Below are positions 53,165 to 61,966 of a stretch of 64,000 nt of DNA, in pieces. The DNA comes from Dactylosporangium roseum. Lineage in GTDB: Bacteria; Actinomycetota; Actinomycetes; Mycobacteriales; Micromonosporaceae. Position 1 is the stretch's first letter; every line of letters begins with the position of its first letter. The position numbers and the translations under genes are program-made. Under the pieces are notes generated by a model, which saw only the letters and a list, made by a program, of their open reading frames with translations, had not been told where the DNA came from and did not search any database. The DNA lies in assembly GCF_025264685.1 (NCBI RefSeq), contig NZ_CP073721.1, positions 1,541,001-1,605,000 of the forward strand. Reading direction: 5' to 3'.

Positions 53165-53956
53165 ATGACGAACACCGCCATGGAAGCGACACGGCAGGCC
53201 CTGGCGCCGACCCCGATCGGGACGCGGCGCGTCGTCCTGAAGCTCTCCGGCGAGGTGTTCGGCGGCGGCGCCGTCGGTGTCGATCCCAACGTGGTCCGGC
53301 ACATGGCCCGCCAGATCGCCGCCGTGGTCCGCCGCGGTGTGCAGGTCGCCGTCGTCGTCGGCGGCGGCAACTTCTTCCGGGGCGCCGAGCTGTCCCGCGC
53401 GGGCATGGACCGTGCCCGCGCGGACTACATGGGCATGCTCGGCACCGTCATGAACTGCCTGGCGCTGCAGGACTTCCTGGAGAAGGAAGGCATCGACACG
53501 CGGGTGCAGAGCGCGATCAGCATGGCTCAGGTCGCCGAGCCGTACATCCCCCGCCGGGCGATCCGCCACCTGGAGAAGGGCCGTGTGGTCATCTTCGGCG
53601 CGGGCGCCGGCATGCCGTACTTCTCGACCGACACCGTGGCGGCCCAGCGGGCGCTGGAGATCCACGCCCACACGGTGCTGATGAGCAAGAACGGGGTCGA
53701 CGGCGTGTACACCGCCGATCCCCGCACCGACCCGACCGCGCGGAAGCTCGACAGCCTGACCTTCGCCGAGGCGCTGATGCAGGGCCTGCGGGTGGTGGAC
53801 CAGACGGCCTTCAGCCTCTGCCAGGAAAATGCGCTGCCGATGTTGGTCTTCGGCGCGGAGGGGGAGGACAACGTCGCTCGCGCGTTGATTGGTGAGAAGA
53901 TCGGCACGCTCATCACCGCCGAGCCCATCCCGGACCGAGGAGGACAGACCACGTGA
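53165..53956 (+). CDS. pyrH: Uridylate kinase (UMP kinase)
   Basis: 263 residues. Amino-acid-kinase fold: [67 protein letters not shown] and [17 protein letters not shown]. Phosphorylates UMP to UDP. GAAAGG lies about 12 nt before the ATG; ATG 53180 is an alternative. Overlaps frr by 4 nt. Confidence 0.96.
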   Translation: MTNTAMEATRQALAPTPIGTRRVVLKLSGEVFGGGAVGVDPNVVRHMARQIAAVVRRGVQVAVVVGGGNFFRGAELSRAGMDRARADYMGMLGTVMNCLALQDFLEKEGIDTRVQSAISMAQVAEPYIPRRAIRHLEKGRVVIFGAGAGMPYFSTDTVAAQRALEIHAHTVLMSKNGVDGVYTADPRTDPTARKLDSLTFAEALMQGLRVVDQTAFSLCQENALPMLVFGAEGEDNVARALIGEKIGTLITAEPIPDRGGQTT

Positions 53957-54510
53957 TCGAAGAGACACTCTTCGAGGCCGAAGAGAAGATGGAGCGCGCG
54001 ATCGAGCACGCCAAGGAGGAGTTCGCGGTCATCCGGACAGGCCGCGCCACCCCGGCGATGTTCGGCAAGGTGATGGTCGACTACTACGGCACGCCCACCC
54101 CGCTGCCGCAGATGTCCTCGATCGCGATCCCCGAGCCGCGCATGGCGCTCATCAAGCCCTACGACGCCTCGCAGATCGGGGCGATGGAGAAGGCGATCCG
54201 CGACTCCGACCTCGGAGTGAACCCCAACAACGAGGGCACCCAGATCCGTATCCTGTTGCCGCAGATGACCGAGGAGCGGCGCCGGGAGATGATCAAGGTT
54301 GCCCGCCACAAGGCCGAGGACTCGCGGGTGGCCATCCGCAACGTCCGGCGCAAGGCCAAGGAAGAGCTCGACCGCCTCGTCAAGGACGGCGAGGTCGGCG
54401 AGGACGAGGGCCGTCGGGCCGAGAAAGAGCTCGACGACCTGACGCACAAGTTCGTGGTGCAGGTCGACGAGTTGCTCAAGCACAAGGAAGCCGAGCTGCT
54501 CGAGGTCTGA
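53953..54510 (+). CDS. frr: Ribosome recycling factor
   Basis: 185 residues, GTG in the pyrH stop. Standard [52 protein letters not shown] and the C-terminal [26 protein letters not shown] helix. Dissociates post-termination ribosomes with EF-G. Confidence 0.97.
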   Translation: MIEETLFEAEEKMERAIEHAKEEFAVIRTGRATPAMFGKVMVDYYGTPTPLPQMSSIAIPEPRMALIKPYDASQIGAMEKAIRDSDLGVNPNNEGTQIRILLPQMTEERRREMIKVARHKAEDSRVAIRNVRRKAKEELDRLVKDGEVGEDEGRRAEKELDDLTHKFVVQVDELLKHKEAELLEV

Positions 54511-55511
54511 TGGCCCACCTCGACCGAGCACACCGGGCCCCCGGAGACCCGTCGACCCGGGCGCGGCAGGACGTTGCCGCGCCCGAGGTGTCCGCCGGCC
54601 TGGTGGAAAGAGCCGAAAACCCGATTCTGGAAGTGGTACCCGCTGTGCCGGCATCCGACGCTCAGCCGTCCCCGGAGCCGGCGAAGCGGAAGAGCCGGGC
54701 CGGCCGCAACCTGCCCGCCGCCATCGGGGTGGGGATCGGGCTCGGCGGGGCGCTCCTGGTCTCGCTGTTCCTCTTCGACATGTGGCTCTTTCTCGGGCTG
54801 GTCGTCGTCGCCGTGACGGTCGGCGCGTGGGAGATGGTCCGCGCCGTCAGTGTGCAGAAGGCCCGGCCGCCGCTGGTGCCGCTGCTCATCGGCGGGCCCG
54901 TGATGGTCGGCCTGGCCTGGTTCGGCGGCGCCGACGTCCTGCCCCTCGGGCTGCTGGGCACGCTGTTCCTGGTTCTCGTCTGGCGGTTCGCCGGCGGGGT
55001 GCAGCACTACCAGCGCGACGTCACCGCCGGTGCGTTGATCGCCGTGTACGTGCCGTTCCTGGGCTCGTTCGCCGCGCTCCTGGCGTATCCGGCCGCCGAC
55101 GGCAGCGTCCGCGTGCTGGTCACGGTCCTCGCGGTGGTGCTGTCGGACACCGGCGGCTACGTCACTGGCGTGTTCCTCGGCAAGCACAAGATGGCGCCGT
55201 CCGTCAGCCCGGCCAAGTCGTGGGAGGGCTTCGGCGGCTCGGTCGTGTGGACCGCCGCCGGGAGTGCGGTGGCCCTGCCGCTGCTACTTTCCGGCGCGGT
55301 CTGGTGGCACGGTGCGGTCTTCGGCGCGGCGGTCTCGATCGCCTCGGTGCTGGGCGACCTTGGCGAGTCGATGATCAAGCGTGATCTCGGGGTCAAGGAC
55401 ATGAGCAATCTGCTGCCCGGGCACGGAGGACTCATGGACCGGCTCGACTCGATCCTGCTCGCCCTGCCGACCGCATACGCCGTTCTGGCGTTTCTGGTGC
55501 CCCCGTCGTAG
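54510..55511 (+). CDS. cdsA: Phosphatidate cytidylyltransferase
   Basis: 333 residues, ATG one base inside the frr stop (TGATG). An N-terminal hydrophilic extension (about 1-65) then eight or so membrane segments and the CDS signature: SDTGGYVTGVFLGKHKMAPSVSPAKSWEG and LGDLGESMIKRDLGVKDMSNLLPGHGGLMDRLDS (both read in parts). Makes CDP-diacylglycerol from phosphatidate and CTP. Confidence 0.95.
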   Translation: MAHLDRAHRAPGDPSTRARQDVAAPEVSAGLVERAENPILEVVPAVPASDAQPSPEPAKRKSRAGRNLPAAIGVGIGLGGALLVSLFLFDMWLFLGLVVVAVTVGAWEMVRAVSVQKARPPLVPLLIGGPVMVGLAWFGGADVLPLGLLGTLFLVLVWRFAGGVQHYQRDVTAGALIAVYVPFLGSFAALLAYPAADGSVRVLVTVLAVVLSDTGGYVTGVFLGKHKMAPSVSPAKSWEGFGGSVVWTAAGSAVALPLLLSGAVWWHGAVFGAAVSIASVLGDLGESMIKRDLGVKDMSNLLPGHGGLMDRLDSILLALPTAYAVLAFLVPPS

Positions 55512-55578
55512 CTCAGCGTGACGCTCTCGCGAGCGGTCTTGTAGAGCACGCGACTCGGCATGGGACACTGGATCCGCC

Positions 55579-56769
55579 ATGACACAACTTCCCGTACTGA
55601 ACCTCTCATCCACCGCGACCGGCACCACCAGTGACGGCCGGCGAGCTTCGTTGCCCCCGCGCCACCTGGCCGACCTTGATCTCGCCGGGCGCCGCGCTGC
55701 GGTGGCCGAGCTCGGTGAGCAGGCATTTCGAGCCGGGCAGGTGTCGGCGCACTACTTCGGGCGCCTGATCCGCGACCCCGCGGAGATGACCGACCTGCCG
55801 GCGCGCAGCCGCGCCACGATCGCCGAGGCGCTCCTGCCGCCGCTGCTGCACCCCGTGCGCGAGTTGGCGACCGACAACGGCACCACTCGGAAGACGTTAT
55901 GGCGCCTTCACGACGGCTCGCTCGTTGAGAGCGTGCTGATGGGATATCAAGATCGTGTGACGGTGTGCGTGTCGAGCCAGGCGGGGTGCGGCATGGCGTG
56001 CCCGTTCTGCGCGACCGGCCAGGCCGGGCTGACCCGCAACCTGTCGACCGCGGAGATCGTGGACCAGGTCGTGTGGTTCGCCGGCCAGGCCGCCCGCGGC
56101 GCGCTGCCCGGCTGCCCCGACCGGCTGTCCCACGTGGTGTTCATGGGCATGGGCGAGCCGTTGGCCAACTACAACCGGGTGATCGCGGCCGTCCGCCGGT
56201 TGACGGCGCCCGCCCCCGAGGGCCTGGGCCTGTCGCAGCGGCACATCACGGTGTCCACCGTCGGGCTGGTCCCGGCCATCCGCCGGTTGACGCAGGAGGG
56301 GCTGTCGGTGACGCTTGCGCTGTCGCTGCACGCACCCGATGATGATCTGCGCGACACGCTCGTGCCGGTCAACCAACGTTGGAAGGTCGCCGAAGTGCTG
56401 GATGCCGCGTTCGAGTATGCGGCTCGCACCGGTCGGCGGGTGTCCATTGAATACGCAATGATCCGGGATGTGAACGACCATCCGTGGCGGGCGGATGTGC
56501 TTGGCCGGCTCTTGTCCGGCCGTCTCGCGCATGTCAATCTCATCCCGCTCAATCCGACACCGGGCAGCAAGTGGGACGCTAGTCCCAAGCCGGTTGAGCG
56601 TGAGTTCGTCCGACGCCTCCGGGCTGCCGGTGTCGCGACTACGGTCCGTGATACTCGCGGTCGGGAGATTGACGGAGCCTGCGGGCAGCTTGCCGCCTCT
56701 TCGGGTGGCAAGGTGGGAGAGCGTCAAGACGGCTTGCTAGCGCGGCGAGCGAACGAGGAGACACAGTGA
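55579..56769 (+). CDS. rlmN: 23S rRNA/tRNA adenine-C2 methyltransferase RlmN
   Basis: 396 residues. Radical SAM enzyme with CGMACPFC (Cys137, Cys141, Cys144) binding the 4Fe-4S cluster, [31 protein letters not shown], and the C-terminal catalytic-Cys region IDGACGQLA; methylates A2503 of 23S rRNA and A37 of some tRNAs. Residue 107 is encoded by TTA (55897-55899), unusual for a housekeeping gene in an actinomycete. Overlaps the DivIVA-like gene by 4 nt (GTGA). Confidence 0.96.
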   Translation: MTQLPVLNLSSTATGTTSDGRRASLPPRHLADLDLAGRRAAVAELGEQAFRAGQVSAHYFGRLIRDPAEMTDLPARSRATIAEALLPPLLHPVRELATDNGTTRKTLWRLHDGSLVESVLMGYQDRVTVCVSSQAGCGMACPFCATGQAGLTRNLSTAEIVDQVVWFAGQAARGALPGCPDRLSHVVFMGMGEPLANYNRVIAAVRRLTAPAPEGLGLSQRHITVSTVGLVPAIRRLTQEGLSVTLALSLHAPDDDLRDTLVPVNQRWKVAEVLDAAFEYAARTGRRVSIEYAMIRDVNDHPWRADVLGRLLSGRLAHVNLIPLNPTPGSKWDASPKPVEREFVRRLRAAGVATTVRDTRGREIDGACGQLAASSGGKVGERQDGLLARRANEETQ

Positions 56770-57824
56770 GTCAGGGTCAGCGGTTCCGGCGCCGTGCGAT
56801 GCGTCGGGGATACAAGGTCGACGAGGTCGACTCCTTCCTCGACCGGGTGGAAGCAACGCTCTCCGGAGACCCTATGGGCGCGCCGGTGAGCGCTCAGGAG
56901 GTCCACGACGTGGTCTTCCGAGTCCGCTTCGGCGGCTACGACGAGTGGCAGGTCGACCTGCACCTCGACCGTGTCGAGCGCCAGTTGGCCGAGCTCGAGG
57001 AGCGCGGCGGCGGTGGGTTCGGCCGGACCGTCGACTCCCGCGCCAGCGGTGAGCTGCGCATGGCTCCGGAGCGCATGCCGGAGCGTATGGCACCTGAGCG
57101 GATGCCCGAGCGCATGGCGCCGCCGCCCGTCGACCGCATGGGACCGCCTCCGGTCGACCGCATGGGACCGCCGCCCATGGACCGCATGGCTCCCGATCGA
57201 ATGGGTCCCGGTCCCGACCGGATGGGTCCGCCACCGATGGAGCGCATGGCACCTCCCGCCGTCCCGGCGCCTCCGATGCCGACCCGGCCGGCCCCGGCAC
57301 CGCCCGGCCCGCCGTCGCGCGACCCGGCGTACGGTCGCTATGACGAGCCCACCTACGGCGGCGCGTTCGACGACGACCGTGGCTATGACCCTGCGCCCCG
57401 CCAGCCGCGCGGTGACATGACCGCCGAGATCCGGATGGACCGCGACCGGCCCGAGCCGGTCACCTACGGTGGCGGCCCCGGCCCGGACCGCGACCCGTAT
57501 GGCCCTGGTCCCGGCCCCGACCCGTATGGTGCCCCGGGTGGTGACCCGTATGGTGCGCCGGTCCAGCACCAGTCGTCCGAGGTGGCCCGCATCGACCAGC
57601 TCCGCCGGACGTTCCAGCTCCGCCGGTTCGGCAGCGGCTACGACCGGGCCCAGGTCGACCGGCTCTTCGAGGGCGTCATGGCGTCCCTCTCGGGTCGTGG
57701 TGGTCCGCTGACCGACGGTGATCTCGACCCGTCGCATTTCAACCTGGTCCCCGGCGGCTACTTCGAGGCCGAGGTCGACGCGGCCCTCAAGGAGGTTCGC
57801 GACATCGTGACGCGCCGCCGCTAA
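56766..57824 (+). CDS. DivIVA-like protein with four GY..VD modules
   Basis: 352 residues, GTG in the rlmN stop. Four copies of the DivIVA lipid-binding-like motif: [19 protein letters not shown] and [18 protein letters not shown] at the N-terminus (about 7-70), [19 protein letters not shown] and [17 protein letters not shown] at the C-terminus (about 280-345). Between them lies a 200-residue Met/Pro/Arg-rich linker ([19 protein letters not shown] repeats) with Tyr/Gly/Asp patches. No long coiled coil, so it is not a classical Wag31. Probably a polar or membrane-curvature-associated scaffold; inferred only. Tandem hairpins follow. Confidence 0.82.
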   Translation: MSQGQRFRRRAMRRGYKVDEVDSFLDRVEATLSGDPMGAPVSAQEVHDVVFRVRFGGYDEWQVDLHLDRVERQLAELEERGGGGFGRTVDSRASGELRMAPERMPERMAPERMPERMAPPPVDRMGPPPVDRMGPPPMDRMAPDRMGPGPDRMGPPPMERMAPPAVPAPPMPTRPAPAPPGPPSRDPAYGRYDEPTYGGAFDDDRGYDPAPRQPRGDMTAEIRMDRDRPEPVTYGGGPGPDRDPYGPGPGPDPYGAPGGDPYGAPVQHQSSEVARIDQLRRTFQLRRFGSGYDRAQVDRLFEGVMASLSGRGGPLTDGDLDPSHFNLVPGGYFEAEVDAALKEVRDIVTRRR

Positions 57825-57836
57825 GGGTGGCTCGCG

Positions 57837-57905
57837 GCGCGCCCGACACCAACCGGGCGCGCTGGCTGCTGCCCGCTCGCGTCGCGTTCGATGGAGGCGA
57901 GCGGG
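57837..57905 (+). terminator. Tandem hairpins after the DivIVA-like gene
   Basis: First stem 57837-57845 / 57854-57862 (9 bp, 8-nt loop) begins 12 nt after the stop codon; second stem 57872-57880 / 57897-57905 (9 bp, 16-nt loop). Both perfect and GC-rich, without T-runs. Confidence 0.6.
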
Positions 57906-58039
57906 ACGTTGCTCTTCGGCTTGTCCTCAGGCGCGCGCCTGGTCCCGCTTGGCGCCGCTTCGCCGTGCCGGCCCGGAGCAGGCGCGGACGGAGGCGACGG
58001 TCGTGCGGTCCGACGGTGGTTCGGCTGCGAGAATCCGGG

Positions 58040-58258
58040 TCAGCGCAGGCCGTTGCGGCGCAGGACCCAGTCGCCGACCAGCGCCAGCAGCAGCACGGCA
58101 GCGCTGGCGGCCAGCCAGATGTCCTCGACGCGGCCATGGTGGTTGCCGATCAGCATGCTCAGCAGCAGCAGCACCGTGACGGCCGCACCGAAGCGGGCCG
58201 CGCGCGGGTGTCCCGGCTTGTGCTGGTCGGGGGAGGTCACTGGCTCGTGCTCGGCCAC
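58040..58258 (-). CDS. Small two-helix membrane protein, DUF2631-like
   Basis: 72 residues from GTG 58256-58258 (AAAGGA 7 nt upstream). A hydrophilic N-terminus (VAEHEPVTSPDQHKPGHPRAAR) and two membrane helices (FGAAVTVLLLLSMLIGN and WLAASAAVLLLALVGDWVL) ending RRNGLR. I connect it to DUF2631 by memory of the PDQHKPGH/RRNGLR pattern and the conserved place near rlmN in actinobacteria. Function unknown. Confidence 0.65.
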   Translation of the reverse strand: MAEHEPVTSPDQHKPGHPRAARFGAAVTVLLLLSMLIGNHHGRVEDIWLAASAAVLLLALVGDWVLRRNGLR

Positions 58259-58382
58259 GGTGCGTCCTTTCACTGCTGATGGTCTTGCACAAGTCTGGCA
58301 TGCGGCACTGGAACCGACGGCTCCGGGTCGGTCGGGTAGCGTCGGGATCGGCGTCACACGTACCAGATCAAGGAGGAACGCG

Positions 58383-59984
58383 GTGCGTATCACCGGGACC
58401 GGCCATGCGAGCCTGCGGATCGACACGGCCGCCGGCAGCATCCTGTGCGACCCGTGGGTCAACCCGGCGTATTTCGCGTCGTGGTTCCCGTTCCCGGACA
58501 ATTCCCAGCTCGACTGGGAGGCGCTCGGCGATTGCGACTACCTGTACGTGTCGCATCTGCACCGGGACCATTTCGACGCCGAGCACCTCAAGCGGTTCGT
58601 CTCGAAGAACGCGACGGTGCTCCTGCCGGAGTTCCCGACGAGCGAGATGCGGGACGAGCTGACCGGGCTCGGTTTCACGAAGTTCCTCGAGACGAAGTCG
58701 GACGAGGTCCATGAGCTCGACGGCGGCCTGAAGATCATGATTCAGGCGCTGACCTCACCGACGGACGGGCCGATCGGCGACTCGTCGCTGTGGGTCGAAT
58801 ACGACGGGATTCGTATCCTCAACCAGAACGACGCCCGCCCGACGGATCTGACGACGTTCAACGCGCTCGGGCACGTGCATGCCCATCTGCTGCAGTTCTC
58901 CGGCGCGATCTGGTATCCGATGGTGTACGAGCTGCCCGAGGCCGCCAAGCGCGCTTTCGGCAAGCAGAAGCGCGATCGGCAGTTCGACCGCACGTTCCGG
59001 TACATCAACGATCTGAAGGCCTCCCACGTGGTGCCGATCGCCGGGCCGCCGTGCTTCCTCGACGACGAGCTCTGGCAGTTCAACGACATCTTCGGCGACG
59101 AAGGAAACATCTTCCCCGACCAGTGGGTGTTCCAGCAGGAGTACGCGAAGGTCGGCGGCACCAATTCGATCGTCCTGCTGCCAGGCTCGGTGCTGTCGCT
59201 TTCCGCCGACGCTGCCGAAACGACGCACCCGGTCGACAGCCTCGAGGACTTCTTCGCGCGCAAGCGGGAGCACCTCGAGGAGATGCGCGAGCGGAAGCGG
59301 CCGGTCATCGAGGCCGCCAAGGCGTCCTGGCGGCACCCCGAGATCGACGTGCTGAAGGAGATGAAGCGGCGGATCGAGCCGCTGCTCGACGAGTCGGTGT
59401 ACCTCGCGAAGGGCGTCGGCGGCCCGGTGCGTTTCGATCTGGTCGGCTACGACGGCGCGTCCGTCGAGTCGATCGTCGTCGACTTCCCCGAAAAGCAGGT
59501 GCGGCATTACGCCGACGAGAAGGTGCGCTACCGGTTCCGCACCGAGCGGGCACTCATCGAGCACCTGCTCTTCGTCGAAGAGATCGACTGGGTCAACTCG
59601 CTGTTTCTTTCCTGCCGGTTCTCCGCGGCGCGGATCGGGCAGTACAACGAATTCGTCTACTCGTTCTTCAAGTGCCTGTCGGAAGAGCGCCTACAGTACG
59701 CCGAGGGCTGGTTCGACCAGCAGAAGCCCGACGCCGAGGACATCAAGCTCGGCGACTGGATCGTGCAGCGGCGCTGCCCGCACCTCAAGGCGGACCTGAC
59801 CCGGTTCGGCATCGTCGACGGCAACACGCTGACCTGCCAACTCCACGGCTGGAAGTTCGACCTGCCGAGCGGGCGCTGCCTCACGAGCGTCGGCCACGAG
59901 CTTCGGTCACGCAGAGCGGGCGCGCCAGCACCCGACGGTGACACTGGTGCGGTGGCGGCGGAAAGTGTCGTAGGGCAGGGCTAG
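58383..59984 (+). CDS. Metallo-beta-lactamase fold protein with C-terminal Rieske domain
   Basis: 533 residues; AAGGAGG 6 nt before the GTG. Residues 1-250 are an MBL-fold domain with HLHRDHFD (His58, His60, Asp62, His63), plus the distal NDARPTD and GAIWYPM regions. The C-terminus (about 455-510) is a Rieske [2Fe-2S] site: C465-x-H467 and C485-x2-H488 (CPHLKADL, CQLHGWKFDL). The MBL plus Rieske pairing recalls CMP-Neu5Ac hydroxylase, where the Rieske part is N-terminal, so the order here is reversed. A redox-dependent hydroxylase is possible; the substrate is unknown. Confidence 0.85.
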   Translation: MRITGTGHASLRIDTAAGSILCDPWVNPAYFASWFPFPDNSQLDWEALGDCDYLYVSHLHRDHFDAEHLKRFVSKNATVLLPEFPTSEMRDELTGLGFTKFLETKSDEVHELDGGLKIMIQALTSPTDGPIGDSSLWVEYDGIRILNQNDARPTDLTTFNALGHVHAHLLQFSGAIWYPMVYELPEAAKRAFGKQKRDRQFDRTFRYINDLKASHVVPIAGPPCFLDDELWQFNDIFGDEGNIFPDQWVFQQEYAKVGGTNSIVLLPGSVLSLSADAAETTHPVDSLEDFFARKREHLEEMRERKRPVIEAAKASWRHPEIDVLKEMKRRIEPLLDESVYLAKGVGGPVRFDLVGYDGASVESIVVDFPEKQVRHYADEKVRYRFRTERALIEHLLFVEEIDWVNSLFLSCRFSAARIGQYNEFVYSFFKCLSEERLQYAEGWFDQQKPDAEDIKLGDWIVQRRCPHLKADLTRFGIVDGNTLTCQLHGWKFDLPSGRCLTSVGHELRSRRAGAPAPDGDTGAVAAESVVGQG

Positions 59985-60016
59985 CGTCCCCGGCAACAGT
60001 GGGATGGGGGGCACTG

Positions 60017-60754
60017 ATGCTCGACAAAGTCCGCAAGTTGCTGGCCAAGGCCGAAGACCCGGCGTGCACCCGGGAGGAGGCGGAGGCGCTCACCGCCAAG
60101 GCGGCTGAGCTGATCGCCAAATACGGCATCGACCAGGCGGTCCTGGCCGCGGCCGCGGCCGCCGGCCGGCCACAGGCGGTGGGCAGCCGCCAGGTCGAGC
60201 TCCAGGCGCCCTACCTGCGGGAAAAGGCGCACCTGCTGCACGTCGTGGCCGGGTCGCTGCGCTGCCGGTCGGTCCGGCTGGAGCGGCGCGGCCCCGACGG
60301 CCTGCGCATCTCGATGCACCTGTTCGGCTTCGAGGCCGACGTCGCCGGGGTCGAGTTGCTGTTCGCCTCCCTGCTGGTGCAGGCGGCCCGGGGGCTGCTC
60401 GCCGAGCAGGCGCCGCCGGGGCAGCAGGTCGCGGCGTGGCGCCGGTCGTGGCTGGTCGGGTTCGCCTCGGCGGTGGCGCACCGCTTCGCCGAGGCCGACC
60501 GGCGCAGCCGGGAGCGCGAGGAGGAGCGGGCACCGGGGGTGGCGCTGGTCCTCGCCGATCGGCAGCAGGCGGTCGACCGGGCCGTCGAGGAGCAATATCC
60601 GCTGCTCACCCGGGGTCGGGCACGGCGGCTCACCGGCGGGGGCTTCGCGGCAGGCAAGGAGGCGGGGCGGCGGGCCGACCTGGGCGGTGCGCGGGTGGCT
60701 TCGGCCGAGCGGCACGCCGTCAGCGGGGGGCGTTCTCGACCTGCTCCCGGGTGA
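60017..60754 (+). CDS. DUF2786 domain protein
   Basis: 245 residues from ATG 60017. N-terminal DUF2786 (MLDKVRKLLAKAEDPACTREEAEALTAKAAELIAKYGID, in parts) is a short helical domain also found at the N-terminus of phage and plasmid proteins; the remainder (about 70-230) matches the DUF7168-like region seen with it (YLREKAHLLHVVAGSLRCRSV, FGFEADVAGVELLFASLL). Function unknown, nucleic-acid-linked by guilt of association. Convergent with yihY, 35-nt overlap. Confidence 0.82.
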   Translation: MLDKVRKLLAKAEDPACTREEAEALTAKAAELIAKYGIDQAVLAAAAAAGRPQAVGSRQVELQAPYLREKAHLLHVVAGSLRCRSVRLERRGPDGLRISMHLFGFEADVAGVELLFASLLVQAARGLLAEQAPPGQQVAAWRRSWLVGFASAVAHRFAEADRRSREREEERAPGVALVLADRQQAVDRAVEEQYPLLTRGRARRLTGGGFAAGKEAGRRADLGGARVASAERHAVSGGRSRPAPG

Positions 60755-61751
60755 TCGCCTGCGGATCGGTGTCCGGGTCCTTGTCGAGTTGCTCGTCGAC
60801 CGGCACCCACTGGTCGGGCACGACGGGACCGGGCACGCCGACCCGGCGGGCCTCTAGCTGGGCGCCGAAGGCGATGCCGAGGAAGATCGCGACCCCGGTT
60901 AGGTTGGCCCACAAGAGCAGCGCCATGATGCCGGTCAGCGCGCCGTAGGTGGCGCCGAAGGAGTCGCTCGTGCTGACGTAGATCGCCAGCAGCGCGCTGA
61001 TCAACCACCACAGCGCGGTCGAGGTCGCGGCGCCGAAGAGCAGCCAGGAGAAGGCGGGCTGGCGACGGCGCGGGGCCCAGCGGAAGATCGCCGCGACGGC
61101 GCAGACCACGAGCGCGACGGAGATGGGCCAGCGCAGCACCTCCCAGACGACGTCGACCACGTCACCCCAGGGGTAGTGCGACCGCACCGAGGCGCCGAGG
61201 GCGTCGCCGGCGACCAGCATCAGGAAGCCGACGAGCGCGGGCAGCCCGGCCACGAGCGCCAGCACGGCCGCCCGGACGTATTTCACGTGCGCCGGGCGGT
61301 CGCGCTCGACTCCGTAGATGCGATTGGCGCCCCGCTCGATCTGGGCCATCGCCATGGTGAGCGCGACCAGCCCGGTGAGCAGACCGACAGTCAGGGCGAA
61401 CTCGCCGATGTCCTCGGTCCGCTCGCTGTCGGCGAGCAGGCCCTGCACGAGCTGGTCGCTGGCGCCCGGCGTGAGCGCGAGGACGGTGTCGGCGACGACC
61501 TGGCCGCCCTGCTCCACGCCGAGCTCGCTGACGAGGCCGCTGAGCGCGATGAGAAACGGCACGATGGCCAGACACAGTTGCAGGCCGAGGGCACGGGCGT
61601 GGCTGAATCCGTCGCCGTAACGGAAGCGCAGAAACGCGTCGTGCAGCAGCCGCCAGCCGCCGTAGCGCTTCAGCGCCTGCCACGCGTCGTCCGCGGACAG
61701 GTCGTCGTGCGACATCAGCCTGGTCTCCGGCACCTGTCGGGTACTGCTCAT
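60720..61751 (-). CDS. YihY/UPF0761 family membrane protein
   Basis: 343 residues from ATG 61749-61751. Six or so membrane helices of the YihY (formerly RNase BN) family: GDGFSHARALGLQLCLAIVPFLIALSG, ALTMAMAQIERGANRIYGVERDRP, and the late YGALTGIMALLLWANLTGVAIFLG. An acidic tail (DKDPDTDPQAITREQ) follows. Not a ribonuclease despite old names; probable transporter or envelope factor. Divergent from aspS. Confidence 0.9.
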   Translation of the reverse strand: MSSTRQVPETRLMSHDDLSADDAWQALKRYGGWRLLHDAFLRFRYGDGFSHARALGLQLCLAIVPFLIALSGLVSELGVEQGGQVVADTVLALTPGASDQLVQGLLADSERTEDIGEFALTVGLLTGLVALTMAMAQIERGANRIYGVERDRPAHVKYVRAAVLALVAGLPALVGFLMLVAGDALGASVRSHYPWGDVVDVVWEVLRWPISVALVVCAVAAIFRWAPRRRQPAFSWLLFGAATSTALWWLISALLAIYVSTSDSFGATYGALTGIMALLLWANLTGVAIFLGIAFGAQLEARRVGVPGPVVPDQWVPVDEQLDKDPDTDPQAITREQVENAPR

Positions 61752-61792
61752 ACATGCTCGAATTCCCGTCGCGGTCATCCGGAAAACCCGCC

Positions 61793-61798
61793 TATGCT
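61793..61798 (+). promoter_or_regulatory. -10 hexamer of the aspS T-box transcript
   Basis: TATGCT; transcription would begin near 61805, just before the 5' strand of T-box Stem I (61809). No convincing -35. Confidence 0.5.
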
Positions 61799-61804
61799 CG
61801 GTCC

Positions 61805-61966
61805 AGCAGCGGGGTGGCGAGTGACGACCGCCGATAGCCCCGCCGGTCTTGCCTCCCGTCATCGAGGCCGAGAGGCCGCGGCGGCCTGCCGCGGTGAAGG
61901 TGTGGTGGCACCGCGACCGGCCCCATCGCCCACACCTCCGGGGAGCGGATTCCTCAGGAGGTGCAC
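61805..61966 (+). promoter_or_regulatory. T-box riboswitch (tRNA-Asp specific, translational) upstream of aspS
   Basis: Stem I is ultrashort: 6-bp lower helix (61809-61814 / 61838-61843), internal loop, 4-bp upper helix (61816-61819 / 61829-61832) and terminal loop AGTGACGAC (61820-61828) holding two GAC (Asp) triplets as candidate specifiers. Stem II 61851-61855 / 61864-61868; Stem III 61876-61882 / 61888-61894. Antisequestrator: A1 helix AGGTGTGG (61898-61905) with CCACACCT (61930-61937), bulge TGGCACC (61906-61912), A2 helix GCGA / TCGC (61913-61916 / 61926-61929); GGTGGCACCGCG matches the T-box consensus. The bulge TGGC pairs with the GCCA end expected for tRNA-Asp (G73). Alternative sequestrator CACCTCC (61933-61939) pairs with GGAGGTG (61957-61963), hiding the Shine-Dalgarno. 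Uncharged tRNA-Asp should switch translation on. Confidence 0.92.
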
